Positions 24,523 to 33,966 of a DNA stretch of 64,000 nt are shown here, one piece after another; position 1 is the stretch's first letter; every line of letters begins with the position of its first letter. The translations under genes were made by a program, and so were the position numbers. Location of the stretch: NCBI GenBank assembly GCA_006386115.1, contig VFIW01000011.1:798136-862135 (forward strand), read 5' to 3'. The DNA comes from Globisporangium splendens (taxonomy: Eukaryota > Oomycota > Peronosporomycetes > Pythiales > Pythiaceae). Under the pieces are notes generated by a model, which was not told the origin of the DNA, searched no databases, and saw only the letters and a list, made by a program, of their open reading frames with translations.

Positions 24523-26642
24523 ATGCCCTCCAACAGAGCCAATTGCCAGTTCTTCTTTGCTGACAAAGGAGTGGACCAGTTTGAGTGCAAACTCTGTGGC
24601 ACGACGTGAAAGCAAGCCAGTGGTAGCGGCTTCAGCAACCTTATTAGCCACCTGACGACAAAACACCCCAACTACGCAGCTCTCTTCGAAGAGAATCAGC
24701 AGCGCTCGACGAGGACGCTCGCAAGCCATGGCTTCATCGACATGCGCACGGCGGATGTCTACCGCTGGATGGAGTGGGTAATTGAAAGAAACCTTCTGTT
24801 GAGGGAGGTGGACGGCCCTCGTACTCGTGCCATCGCCCGAATGTCTCCGATCTCCTCCAAGTCACTGAAGAAGCACATCAAGCACGTTGGAGCCAGGGTC
24901 GGTATCGAAATCACCGCAGCGATGGGAAATGCGTTCGGTTTAATGTTTGACGGATGGACGTGTGGGTCGGCCCACTATGTCGGCATTTATACAGTGTTCG
25001 CCCACGATGGAGTGCGTCATCAACCGCTGCTGTCTCTATCGCCGATGGAGAGTGGCCAGTCCGCTGGTGCGCATATTGAGATGATCGACAACGTCCTGCG
25101 ATTGTACGAGAAGCAACTTAACATGGTGCTGTTTATCGTGGCTGACAACTGCGCCACAAACCAAGCGATTGCAAAGAAGCTGTCCGTCCCGTTAGTTGGT
25201 TGCGCAAGTCACCACTTTAACCTAGCAATGACTCGATACCTGTCCGATTATCAAGACCTTATCGATTCAATTCAAGGACTCTGCGTCCAGCTTCGCCAGC
25301 CCAACAACAGTGCTGCGCTTGCTCAGCATACTAGTCTCCGGCCATTGAAGGCTAATGCAACACGGTGGTCGTCAACATACCAGATGCTTCGTCGCTACGT
25401 CAGGATCAGGGAGGCAATCAAGATGGTTCCGGCTGTGGAAGATTTGCTCCCGAGTGCTGCAACACATCGCCGAATCATCAGTCTATCAAAGACCTCAAGG
25501 ACCTCGAAAGCGTATGTGTGAAGCTTCAATCAGAAGATTGTACGCTTGCTGACGTCCGACTGCTCTTTGATGCCGTGTAAGTGGGCGCTGTTGATGACAG
25601 TCCCTCAAACACGGCACACACGCTTGTGCCAGAGGAAGCGATCTCCCGACTTGGAGGGAGGAAGAAGACTTGAGTACTTGGAGGAAAATTTGCAACTGAA
25701 TTAAAAATGGTTATGGTTCCTGTCGCTACTTGTAATGAACCCCAAGGGCTCCTACAGGTTTTATAACTAAAACCTAAACATAACACAACAAAACCTATGA
25801 TCTGATATATAAACCTTGGGTACACTGAGGTTGAACCTACGGGATCTTTCTAAAAGCTTGAACTTCAAGTCTTGTATAAAATCCCTGCAAAGTGATTGGC
25901 TCGCGCCACTCACTTCAGGTGCAGAGACACGTCGGTCTCGTCGCCAGTCCAGTTTCCCAAGCAGGAACCATCACTCAGTACTTGATTAGTACATGGATGT
26001 CATCGCTCTGTACTGATTAGTACATGAGAACAACATTCTGCACTGATCAGCACAGAGAACACTCGTGACGTCATCGAATGACGTCACACGTGCATGTGGG
26101 GACTGTATTACCGTAATCCCTTTGTTATTTGTGTCTCCACAATGCACGCTGAAGGTGGTGTGTGCCACACTAGATCTGGGAACAGATCAACCTTCATGTA
26201 ATGGCTGGCTATGGCCCATTACATGCCGTCATTGGCAAATTTCCAGTGGTAACAGACCAATTGAAAGTCAATGCCAAAATTGTGCACTCTCCAGGATTTG
26301 AGAATGCTGTGGTTAAGATCCTCAACGATCAACCATTGCATGCGGCAGAAGAAGCGCCTGTTTCCTCCTTTCTGGTCGACCCATCTCATAATTCCAATGC
26401 GTGTGCTGCCAACGAAGATTTTGCAACACTAGCTCTCCGTCAAGTGAAGCGGTAATGCCGTTCTCCAGCCTACTTTTACATGGACTTCCTAAAAATGATT
26501 CCACCGACAAGCAACCGCTGCGAACGACACCTCTCGCATTGCAAGTATGTCCTCGCACCAAATCGCTCCAGCCTTCTCCCAGCGCATTTTGAACTCATTG
26601 TATTCTTGCGAGCGAATCGAGAAATGTGGAATGCTTCATCAC
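24523..26642 (+). mobile_element. Decayed hAT-family DNA transposon (BED finger plus transposase)
   Basis: Coding remains in three pieces. 24523-25519: a BED-type zinc finger (FECKLCG, then HLTTKHPNY) interrupted by an in-frame TGA at 24607, followed by the RNase H-like core ([64 protein letters not shown]). A frameshift near 25480 leads into [14 protein letters not shown] and LADVRLLFDAV. 26229-26455 continues IGKFPVVTDQLKVNAK and IVHSPGFENAVVKI. After another frame change, 26469-26642 holds the C-terminal dimerisation region (FLKMIPPTSNRCERHLSH, SSLLPAHFELIVFLRANREM). The element is split by a 646-bp insertion and by a gypsy retrotransposon. It cannot be autonomous. Terminal inverted repeats were not identified. 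Confidence 0.88.
25577..26222. mobile_element. 646-bp non-coding insertion inside the hAT gene (MITE-like), 7-bp TSD
   Basis: The hAT reading frame breaks after FDAV and resumes at IGKFP. The flanking 7-mers are identical: ATGCCGT at 25570-25576 and at 26223-26229. Removing the insert plus one copy restores the hAT frame. The ends are weakly inverted (GTAAGTGGGC at the left; GGCCCATTAC at the right). The right end folds on itself (GTAATGG with CCCATTAC). The inside holds palindromes such as GTACTGATTAGTAC and TGACGTCA motifs but no open frame. A 7-8-bp TSD and lack of coding fit a hAT- or MULE-derived MITE; the family is unknown. Confidence 0.65.
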
Positions 26643-27080
26643 TGTAACGAGTCGGAGGTCTTCTGAACGCTGATTGGTCGAAAGTCGGAAAGTCGGAACT
26701 TGATTGGTCGAAAGTCGGGGAACGGTGGCGTGGATCGGAGGAGGAGGTGGCGACTTGATGGCAAAATGGAAAGTGAATTGAATGGAGGACTTAGTTCGCT
26801 AGCGCTACGTCTAAGCCTCCCTGCATGCATGCCTATCCTTTTCTTCAACTGATTCGACTTTTCTTCCTATCCAGGTGTCCCACCTGCAACTGTATTTTTA
26901 TCTGACTATTACACTAAACTGTATGCATATGTACTACATGAATATGAGAGCCTGACCTCGGAATCGAGGTCAGGCACACGTTACACATGCCTTGACGCTC
27001 CGCACGCTAGGCACGTGCGCCGTTAGGCACATGCCGGTCCTGCGCACGTGCCTGGCGTGCGAGGTCAGGCACACGTGACA
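26643..27080 (-). repeat. 3' LTR of the gypsy element
   Basis: 438 bp, TGTAACGAG... to ...CACGTGACA. The right 245 bp match the other LTR exactly as far as I can read, while the left 190 bp differ at roughly twenty places. It contains a nest of short palindromes around 26950-27075 (GGCACGTGC, GACCTCGGAATCGAGGTC). The last codons of Gag-Pol lie within it. Confidence 0.93.
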
Positions 27081-30000
27081 TCCCCCCGGACCTGACTTCG
27101 CGTTGGGAGTCCTCGAACTCTTGAAGGATTCGATGCCAATGCGAAACATGTCGGATGTTCTTCTCGTATTCCCACGTACTCTCGTGCGCAGGATACCCGA
27201 GCCACTTGACCAACCACATCATCTGGCGGTTGTGGGTTTTTCGACGAAGTAAGGCTTCCACTACGTGCAGAGCTTCTCCAGTCTCGTCGTCGAGGATGAC
27301 GGGGGCTGCTTTAGGTATTGGTCTTGTGTAAAACTTGGTTGGATTCTCAACGTAGTGGCTAAGCAACTCCACATTGAAAGCTGGATGCAAGCGCTTCATG
27401 TTTGGAGGCAATACTAAACGGGCCACATTCTTGTTCACCATGGTTTCGATCTTGAACGGTCCAACCTTCTTCGCTGCCAACTTTGCCTTTTGGAGCGAAG
27501 TGCTTCGAGCGACTGTTTTCAAAGGGAGATTCTTCGTATCCAACATGACGAGATCGCCAGCTTCAAATTCTACCTCGCGACGCTTCCTGTCGTAGTACTT
27601 CTTCTGGCGCTCTTGAGCTTGCTTGAGATTCTCTTGGGCAAGCTTGATGACTTGTTGGCGCTTCTCCGCAAAGTTTTTGGCAAACTCAGCGACATCTACC
27701 TGTTGGATGGTTCCGTCCTCAACGCCAAACTCTTGGGCAATTAGATTGCGCACTTTTCTTCCTGTGTCGACCTCAAACGGTGTGAACTTGGTCGACTCAT
27801 TATCGAGAGTTGCATGAGCAAACTCGATCGTGCCAAGGTGTCTCACCCAATCGTCTCCATGGTATGACACCATGCATCGCAGCGCATCTTCCAACACGAG
27901 GTTCTGACGTTCAGTTTGTCCGTCTGCTTGCGCGCGATGCGATGTAGTCATACTGAGCTTGATACCCATGAGCTTGGTCAGCGACTTCCAAAAGTCGGAT
28001 GTGAACTTTGGATCGCGGTCACTGATGATGACTTTCGGCAAACCGTGGTGACGAACAACTGCCTCAAAGAACACTTTGGCAGTAGCTTCAGCATCAGCTG
28101 TCGAGTGTGTTGGATGATACTTCGGACGTTTCGACAACTTGTCCACTGTGACAAAGATGGCATCAAAACCTTCGGACACTGGAAGTCCTGTGATGAAATC
28201 CATCGACACAACATCCCAGCACTCTTGAGGTGTCGGAATTGGCATCATCAAGCCGATCTTCTTCCGATTGTTCGATTTCCATCGTGCACACGTCTGACAA
28301 CTGCCAACATACTCATGAATGTCCTTTTCCATAGTGGGCCAGTAGTACCATTGAGCTGCCTTCAGCTGAGTTCGACGAACTCCTGGATGAGCAGCCACTG
28401 GAGCATCATGGAACTCTTGAATAACATCAGTGATCAACTTGTCCGAGTTTGGGACACACAATCGCAATACTGGGTGCTTCGTTCGCAAAAACAGAAGACC
28501 ATTGCGCTTCTCGAACTTCTCGTTCCCTTCGCGACTCTGCCACACTTCGGCAAAACTTGGGTCGCGCGCATAGCCAGCGTGAAAGGATTTCTTCGTCGCT
28601 TCGGACAAGTGAACACTTGCCCACTGTGTGTCGAAGGTGTGGACTTGCTCTTGCCGTACTGCCACGGCGCGTCTCTCCCCCCGAAAGTCCACAGCGGAGA
28701 GGAATACGGAGCAATCTGAATCTGGCAAGTGACGTAGAAATGCCGCAGATACCACAAGACGGGAAATAGACTGTGACCGAATATGACACGCATCATCGCA
28801 AGCGTGCACTTCGGGAGTCGAAACCTTGATGGATTCATCAGATGGCTTGTCTTCTTCCAGTCCTGGTCGAGACAAGGCATCAGCAACCACATTGGTACTG
28901 CCTTTCACATGGTGCAGGACAAAATCAAACTGGGAGAAGGACGTCAGCATCCGCGCAAGCTTGGGAGTCACCTTCGGATGATGTAGCATCCACCGACAAG
29001 CCGAATTGTCCGTAAACACGTCGAACTGACGACCATGAAGGTAGTGTCGCCACTTGGACAACGCAATCTTGATTGCAAGCAGCTCCTTCTCATGAGCAGG
29101 CCATTTTTCCTCATAGTGCCCGAACTTCTTCGAATAGAACGCAATGGGAGCGTCAAACCCGTCGATCTTTTGAGACAAGACACCACCCATGCAGTAACCC
29201 GAGGCATCCGTTGTTACCGTGAACCGACAGTCAAAGTCAGGTAAACGCAACGTCGGAGCCTGTTGCAGAGCCAACTTCAATGCACGAAAGGCGTGATCGT
29301 GTTCGGATGACCAAGTCCACTTTGCATCCTTCTTAATCAGCCGATGCAACGGCAACGCAATCCGCGCAAAGTCGCAAATAAACCGACGATAGTATCCGGC
29401 AAGACCCAGAAAACTCAATAACGTCTTTTGCGTCGTCGGAGTCGGATACTTCTCGATCGCGGTTGTCTTGTTTGCGTCGACTTGGATCCCTTCAGCCGTG
29501 ACTGTATGACCCAGGAACTGGACACTTGACTTGCCAAACTCGCACTTGGACAGGCGAGCGTACAACTTCTCATGACGGAGGACTTCACAGACCATCGCCA
29601 GATGTTGCGCGTGGTCTTTCATCGAGCGGGAGAAGATACAGATATCATCGAGATACACGACAACAAACTTGAATTTGCCAAAGAGTACTCGCATAAGGCG
29701 AGACCAAACTCCTGGCATTCCAGCCAATCCCATCGGAGCAACATACCATTGGTACGTTTCCTTTTGCGACCTAAAAGCCGTGTAGTGACGACTGTCAGGC
29801 TTTACACGCATCTGGTGGTAACCTTGCGCGAGGTCGATCACCGTAAATACTGTCGCACCGAGCATCTGATCAAAGAGTTCTTCAATATGTGGTAGAGGGA
29901 TCTTGGGGATCTTCGTCTGGCTGTTGACATACCGATAGTCGATGACCCATCGAATCGGCAACTTTGAATTACCACTGCGCAGCCATTCAGCGCGCTTTAC

Positions 30001-31716
30001 AGGCATACCTGTCGCAGGATCCTTTTTCGGAACACCGAAGATATTGGAGATCCATGGGGAGTTCGATACCTCAATCCATCCCTTCTTCACGTTGTCTCGA
30101 ACGAACTCTTCCAACGCGTCTTGCTCTGTCTTGGACAGACGAAACGGCGGACGCGAACTTGGCACTGCATCCGGCTTAGGCTGGAGCTCAAAGTTCACAG
30201 CACGCTCTGGCGGTAAGCCATCCGGCAATTTCTCTGGGAAGCAGTCCGCGAACCGATCGATGACAGGTTTCAACTCTGGCGGGACAGCAGGCGAAGTATT
30301 GTCAACTGCAGACACCTTCACGACGAACAACTCTTCATACTCTGCATTCTTGAGCTTAGAGCAGATTTCACTGCCACTGCGCTCACACACCGATGTGTCT
30401 TTTGGCAATTGAATCGTCTGCATTCTCCAATCAATGATCGGGTTGTGCTCGACGAACCATGGCTGACCGAAGATGACATCGTGGCTGTTGGGTAGATCCC
30501 ACTCCGTGAACTGCATTGCCTCAAACTTCTTGTCTTGTACTTGGCACGATGCTTCTACCTCATTTACTTGCTTCTTGGTTCGTCTGCCGTCGAATCCTTG
30601 CGCTTCGATCACTGCTGTATTCAGCACTTTCTTCACCAACCCACGCTGGATCAGGTTGGTCGAGGCACCGCTGTCAATCAAAATGCGCACATCATTACCA
30701 TCTACGCGACCGTCCACAACAAACAAGTTGCTTTTACGTGTAATTTCCACTGCGTTTAACTCCACATTGTCAAACACAATGGGATAATCAACTTCATCCA
30801 TTGTCGCCAGGTTGTGCTCAACCATTGGACTTGATCGACGAGCTCGCTGTGTCGGACGCTGATATCTTGAGTTGCGCATCGTCTGTGGCGTACTCACTTG
30901 TCTCTGCTGGCGCGGTGCACGACACTCTGACGCTCGATGTCCAGGTCGATTGCAATTGAAACAAAGGCGCTGACGCAAGCACTCTTCACGACCCAGGACT
31001 CGGACATTGTCCACTTCCATTGGACTTGCACCATTCAGTTGGTATTGGCGATTATCGAAACGCCTGTACCTCGGTTCTGAATGGGAACGATTTCCATCCG
31101 CAGAGCGACGGTGCGAACGGTCATAATCTAGCGCTAGAGTGATGGCTTCCGACAACGTGGAACATCGGCGATAACGCACCTCCGTTCGGATCGCTGGAGC
31201 TAATCCTCGCACAAAGTACATGATCTTGTCGAGCTCACTCATCTCTTGAACTTGTGTGATAACATGCCTAAAACGACTGACGTAGTCGTCAAGGCCTCGA
31301 CTCTGACCCTGGGATAGCTCACCCAACTGGTCGCGCAAGCGCTCTTGTAGATCAGCGGGAACAAATTTGTTTCCTAGTTCCAGGAAGAATTGATCAACCG
31401 TCTCAATCTCTGTCTTCTTCACAATGAACCACTGGGCAGCTCCTTGCCGCAGGGTTCCTCCCAACATCGCCAAAAGGCGTGGTTGAAGACTAGCATCCTG
31501 TCTGTCAATGTTCCTCGCCTTTAAATAGTCTCCGACTTGCTCTTTATACAACTGGAACGATTCTTGTAACGCTCCACTATAAACCGGTAATTTACATCCC
31601 TCTAACTTAATCTCTGACTCCCGTTTCACTTGCTGGAACTCTCGGATCATCTCTGCTTGCTGGTTTAGCACTGCCAGCATACTCTGCAACAACTGGGCAT
31701 TCGTTGGCTCGCTCAT
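27007..31716 (-). CDS. Gag-Pol polyprotein of the Ty3/gypsy element, 1569 aa, with chromodomain
   Basis: One uninterrupted frame starting at an ATG. Domains in order: Gag (retrotransposon-gag fold around LSQGQSRGLDDYVSRFRH); CCHC knuckle CFNCNRPGHRASEC near residue 250; aspartic protease VRILIDSGAST near 345; reverse transcriptase with VIDLAQGYHQMRV and VVYLDDICIF; RNase H with FTVTTDASGYCMGG and FDVFTDNSAC; integrase with the HHCC zinc site (HPGVRR ... CQTCARW) and DDE residues (MDFITGLP, ISDRDPKFTS, QADGQTERQN); chromodomain (MMWLVKWLGYPAHESTWEYEKNI). Fusion of Gag and Pol in one frame means no frameshift is needed for Pol synthesis. The stop lies 74 bp inside the 3' LTR. Confidence 0.97.
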   Translation of the reverse strand: MSEPTNAQLLQSMLAVLNQQAEMIREFQQVKRESEIKLEGCKLPVYSGALQESFQLYKEQVGDYLKARNIDRQDASLQPRLLAMLGGTLRQGAAQWFIVKKTEIETVDQFFLELGNKFVPADLQERLRDQLGELSQGQSRGLDDYVSRFRHVITQVQEMSELDKIMYFVRGLAPAIRTEVRYRRCSTLSEAITLALDYDRSHRRSADGNRSHSEPRYRRFDNRQYQLNGASPMEVDNVRVLGREECLRQRLCFNCNRPGHRASECRAPRQQRQVSTPQTMRNSRYQRPTQRARRSSPMVEHNLATMDEVDYPIVFDNVELNAVEITRKSNLFVVDGRVDGNDVRILIDSGASTNLIQRGLVKKVLNTAVIEAQGFDGRRTKKQVNEVEASCQVQDKKFEAMQFTEWDLPNSHDVIFGQPWFVEHNPIIDWRMQTIQLPKDTSVCERSGSEICSKLKNAEYEELFVVKVSAVDNTSPAVPPELKPVIDRFADCFPEKLPDGLPPERAVNFELQPKPDAVPSSRPPFRLSKTEQDALEEFVRDNVKKGWIEVSNSPWISNIFGVPKKDPATGMPVKRAEWLRSGNSKLPIRWVIDYRYVNSQTKIPKIPLPHIEELFDQMLGATVFTVIDLAQGYHQMRVKPDSRHYTAFRSQKETYQWYVAPMGLAGMPGVWSRLMRVLFGKFKFVVVYLDDICIFSRSMKDHAQHLAMVCEVLRHEKLYARLSKCEFGKSSVQFLGHTVTAEGIQVDANKTTAIEKYPTPTTQKTLLSFLGLAGYYRRFICDFARIALPLHRLIKKDAKWTWSSEHDHAFRALKLALQQAPTLRLPDFDCRFTVTTDASGYCMGGVLSQKIDGFDAPIAFYSKKFGHYEEKWPAHEKELLAIKIALSKWRHYLHGRQFDVFTDNSACRWMLHHPKVTPKLARMLTSFSQFDFVLHHVKGSTNVVADALSRPGLEEDKPSDESIKVSTPEVHACDDACHIRSQSISRLVVSAAFLRHLPDSDCSVFLSAVDFRGERRAVAVRQEQVHTFDTQWASVHLSEATKKSFHAGYARDPSFAEVWQSREGNEKFEKRNGLLFLRTKHPVLRLCVPNSDKLITDVIQEFHDAPVAAHPGVRRTQLKAAQWYYWPTMEKDIHEYVGSCQTCARWKSNNRKKIGLMMPIPTPQECWDVVSMDFITGLPVSEGFDAIFVTVDKLSKRPKYHPTHSTADAEATAKVFFEAVVRHHGLPKVIISDRDPKFTSDFWKSLTKLMGIKLSMTTSHRAQADGQTERQNLVLEDALRCMVSYHGDDWVRHLGTIEFAHATLDNESTKFTPFEVDTGRKVRNLIAQEFGVEDGTIQQVDVAEFAKNFAEKRQQVIKLAQENLKQAQERQKKYYDRKRREVEFEAGDLVMLDTKNLPLKTVARSTSLQKAKLAAKKVGPFKIETMVNKNVARLVLPPNMKRLHPAFNVELLSHYVENPTKFYTRPIPKAAPVILDDETGEALHVVEALLRRKTHNRQMMWLVKWLGYPAHESTWEYEKNIRHVSHWHRILQEFEDSQREVRSGGMSRVPDLARQARAQDRHVPNGARA
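27081..27090 (-). other. Polypurine tract
   Basis: Read on the minus strand the 10 bases next to the 3' LTR are TCCGGGGGGA, a purine run directly abutting the LTR end. This is where plus-strand DNA synthesis is primed in LTR elements. Confidence 0.7.
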
Positions 31717-31912
31717 ATTGGCAATTTTCTTGACTTCACACTCGGTAATTTATGTAACCGATATCACTTGACTTGACAGGCGGGGACGGGAGTTGAGACT
31801 ATATACTAAGGGAGCTTAATAACCAGTATAATACGAAGCTATTTCTTTATTTTTTTATTTCTTTGTTTTTATTTCTTATTTTTTTGTTCTTTTTTATTTA
31901 ATTTTTAATTTT
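31717..31912. other. AT-rich leader between small ORF and Gag
   Basis: About 196 bp between the extra ORF stop and the Gag start. The part at 31838-31915 is almost pure T on the plus strand (A-rich in the element's RNA). Such an unstructured A-rich leader could help internal initiation at Gag, but that is only a suggestion. Confidence 0.4.
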
Positions 31913-32263
31913 TTAGTCGAACTTAGGCGGAGGAACTTGACCTGGACGCAGCTTAGCCTTCCCAGTACCAGTGCTCGATGCCGGTGGATCACGCAGCACG
32001 CGGCGAAAGCACTCGCTTATCCCGTCGGACGCGTCGACGATTCCTTGAGCGGTCCGGATTAGAGCCTTCTTTGCGCGCTTTCTCTTCAGCTTGTCTGGAC
32101 ACTTATCCACGTGCTTCTCTAGCACTTCACAGATCCGGAAAGCCTTCGTCAGACAGTTTACGAGGTCTTGACGCGCTTTATCAGCTTCTGCAGGTTTTGG
32201 CACGCCTAAGTACGTAAAGCTGCCTTGAATCGGAACCTGCTTGACGCGCGGCTTCTTGGGCAT
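31913..32263 (-). CDS. Extra ORF upstream of Gag in the gypsy element, 116 aa, unknown
   Basis: Begins at an ATG (32263) and ends at 31913, upstream of Gag on the same strand. It is basic (Lys/Arg-rich, for example KLKRKRAKKALIRTAQG) and mostly helical in character (LVNCLTKAFRICEVLEKHVDKC), ending in a Pro-rich tail. Two cysteines sit in the middle; no zinc motif, no membrane segment. Standard Ty3/gypsy elements have no ORF here. It could be an RNA-binding accessory protein, an acquired host fragment, or a chance ORF. The intact frame in a non-repetitive 351-bp stretch favours a real protein. I do not recognise it. Confidence 0.55.
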   Translation of the reverse strand: MPKKPRVKQVPIQGSFTYLGVPKPAEADKARQDLVNCLTKAFRICEVLEKHVDKCPDKLKRKRAKKALIRTAQGIVDASDGISECFRRVLRDPPASSTGTGKAKLRPGQVPPPKFD

Positions 32264-32652
32264 CGAGTTGGGGAGGATATCAACTCTGGGAGTTCACAAT
32301 CACAGTCTTGATCCTCTAATGAGGGCTTCACCTAGGCACGCCTGACGATGACACCACGGAATAACACCCTAAAGAGCACAGACAGTTAGGGCGAACCCGA
32401 GACACTGTGTCACTATTAGAGAAACCGAGGTAGACCAGAACACAGAATTACGCACAAAAGCACGACTGGCTCAACACTACAGGAGTTACTGCCACAGAAC
32501 ACCAAAGGGTCAACGCACCGACAATGATTCCGGGATTTATGTCACTAAAAGCAACACCCGTTCAGAAAGCGGCTCGAATAACAACCTCGGAGGTGCCTGG
32601 CTTGGACGACGACGGCGACTTGAACGCTTCGAAACGGTCACACTCCCCCCTG

Positions 32653-32668
32653 ACGCAAAGTGCTACCA
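32653..32668 (-). other. Primer-binding site candidate
   Basis: Two bases past the 5' LTR on the minus strand the sequence reads TGGTAGCACTTTGCG. TGG is the complement of a tRNA CCA tail, and the offset of two bases is normal. Pairing with a specific tRNA acceptor (predicted to end AAGTGCTACCA) was not verified. It is not the usual initiator-Met TGGTATCA sequence. Confidence 0.55.
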
Positions 32669-32670
32669 GA

Positions 32671-33109
32671 TGTAACGATTTGGGGTCTTCTTGAACGCTG
32701 ATTGGCTGAAAGTCGGAAAGTCGGAACTGGATTGGTCGAAAGTCGGAAAGCGTTGGCGTGGACTCGGAGGAGGAGGTGGCGACTTGATGGCAAATTGGAA
32801 AGTGAATTGAATGGAGGACTTAGTTCGTTCGCACCTCATCTAAGCCTCCTTGCATGCATGCCTATCCTTTTCTTCAACTGATTCGACTTTTCTTCCTATC
32901 CAGGTGTCCCACCTGCAACTGTATTTTTATCTGACTATTACACTAAACTGTATGCATATGTACTACATGAATATGAGAGCCTGACCTCGGAATCGAGGTC
33001 AGGCACACGTTACACATGCCTTGACGCTCCGCACGCTAGGCACGTGCGCCGTTAGGCACATGCCGGTCCTGCGCACGTGCCTGGCGTGCGAGGTCAGGCA
33101 CACGTGACA
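32671..33109 (-). repeat. 5' LTR of the gypsy element
   Basis: 439 bp, TGTAACGAT... to ...CACGTGACA. Same structure as the 3' LTR. Because the element points left, the promoter-bearing U3 part is at the right end here and is the identical half; the divergent half is U5-side. Confidence 0.93.
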
Positions 33110-33138
33110 ATCACTATTAGGCTGCGATGAAGGTCCTC
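33110..33138 (+). mobile_element. 3' tail of the hAT transposase beyond the gypsy insertion
   Basis: After removing the gypsy element and one TSD copy, the hAT frame continues from NASS into LLGCDEGPQ and a TAA. This confirms that the retrotransposon landed in the last codons of the transposase gene. The region 33139-33452 presumably holds the rest of the hAT 3' end but I could not define a terminus. Confidence 0.7.
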
Positions 33139-33339
33139 AATAAAATACTGTAGTACGAGGTCATTTCGTATGCTGTCTCGCAGAAAATAAAAATAATAAA
33201 CGCATTTCGCAGTCTTTGTGAATCCATCTCTACGCTTACGCAGACTAACAAAACCCGCGTCCACTGGTCCACACCAGTTTTGCCGTCGCCGGCTTGTGAT
33301 TGGCGAAAAAGACCCTCGCCTGATAATTTTGGCACCGAC

Positions 33340-33425
33340 CAGCTTCGTAGCATCGGTGGGATTTGAGCCCAGGGCAGAAGATTGAGCGGGTCAGTCTCAA
33401 TCCATTACACAGTTAAAGACCCTTA
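33340..33425 (-). repeat. Possible tRNA-derived (SINE-like) sequence
   Basis: On the minus strand a box-A-like stretch (TTTAACTGTGTAATGG) is followed about 40 bases later by a box-B-like stretch (GGGCTCAAATCCC). This resembles a pol III internal promoter. The acceptor stem does not close, so it is not a working tRNA gene. A tRNA-derived SINE head is possible. Confidence 0.3.
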
Positions 33426-33502
33426 TATTTGACGTCAATATACTGGAATTACTGAATAATTTATTATTGGGTCAGCTCTTATTGCAGTAACTTATTACGT
33501 CT

Positions 33503-33736
33503 TTAGAAAAGACCAGTACAATTTTCTATTTTATTGTCCGAGGCCTGGTTTGTGGTTGACGACGAAGAAGAAGAGACCTGGGAAAAGACTTTGGGGTCTG
33601 TAGGGAAGACTGGTGCCGCATTGGCGCTCTCGGGTCGTGTGGAGCGCGACACTGGAGATCGCGGAGGTGCTGGTGTTCTATCAGCCATGGCAGCCGCATC
33701 TTCATTTTGACCTTGAGACGACGAAAGCGAGGCCAT
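33503..33736 (-). CDS. Short Ser/Thr/Pro-rich ORF, 77 aa, doubtful or truncated
   Basis: Begins with a real ATG (MASLSSSQGQNEDAAAMADR) and runs through a low-complexity Ser run to a stop only 34 bp from the edge of the transposon island. Unstructured composition, no homology recognised. The last residues are encoded by AT-rich sequence like the neighbouring island. It may be the 5' exon of a gene cut by the transposons, or a chance ORF. Confidence 0.3.
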   Translation of the reverse strand: MASLSSSQGQNEDAAAMADRTPAPPRSPVSRSTRPESANAAPVFPTDPKVFSQVSSSSSSTTNQASDNKIENCTGLF

Positions 33737-33966
33737 CCCGGAGACTTATTGGGTTGCGCCAGCGCTGACGAGCAATGCCGAGGAACAGAGAAAACGCCGC
33801 ACTAAGGCTTTATAAGAAGGAGGCGAAGTTGGTTAAGAGGGCGACCGTGAAACGGACCCGCGCCAGATGAGACCGCTCGCACCCGAAAATAACGTCAGCG
33901 TGCAGCATGGACAGCTAGCCAACTTGAGATCACGAGAATGCGGCAGCTGATGATCTTTCCTTTCTC

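Larger units (their letters stand above)
26638..33114 (-). mobile_element. Complete Ty3/gypsy (chromovirus) LTR retrotransposon with 5-bp TSD
   Basis: Transcribed leftward. LTRs at 32671-33109 (5') and 26643-27080 (3'), each bounded by TG...CA. Target duplication ATCAC at 26638-26642 and 33110-33114. The primer-binding region abuts the 5' LTR and the purine tract abuts the 3' LTR. The inside holds an extra small ORF and a single Gag-Pol ORF with a C-terminal chromodomain, the hallmark of chromoviruses that target chromatin marks. All protein domains are intact, so the element may be active. It lies within the 3' end of the hAT transposase gene. Confidence 0.95.
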
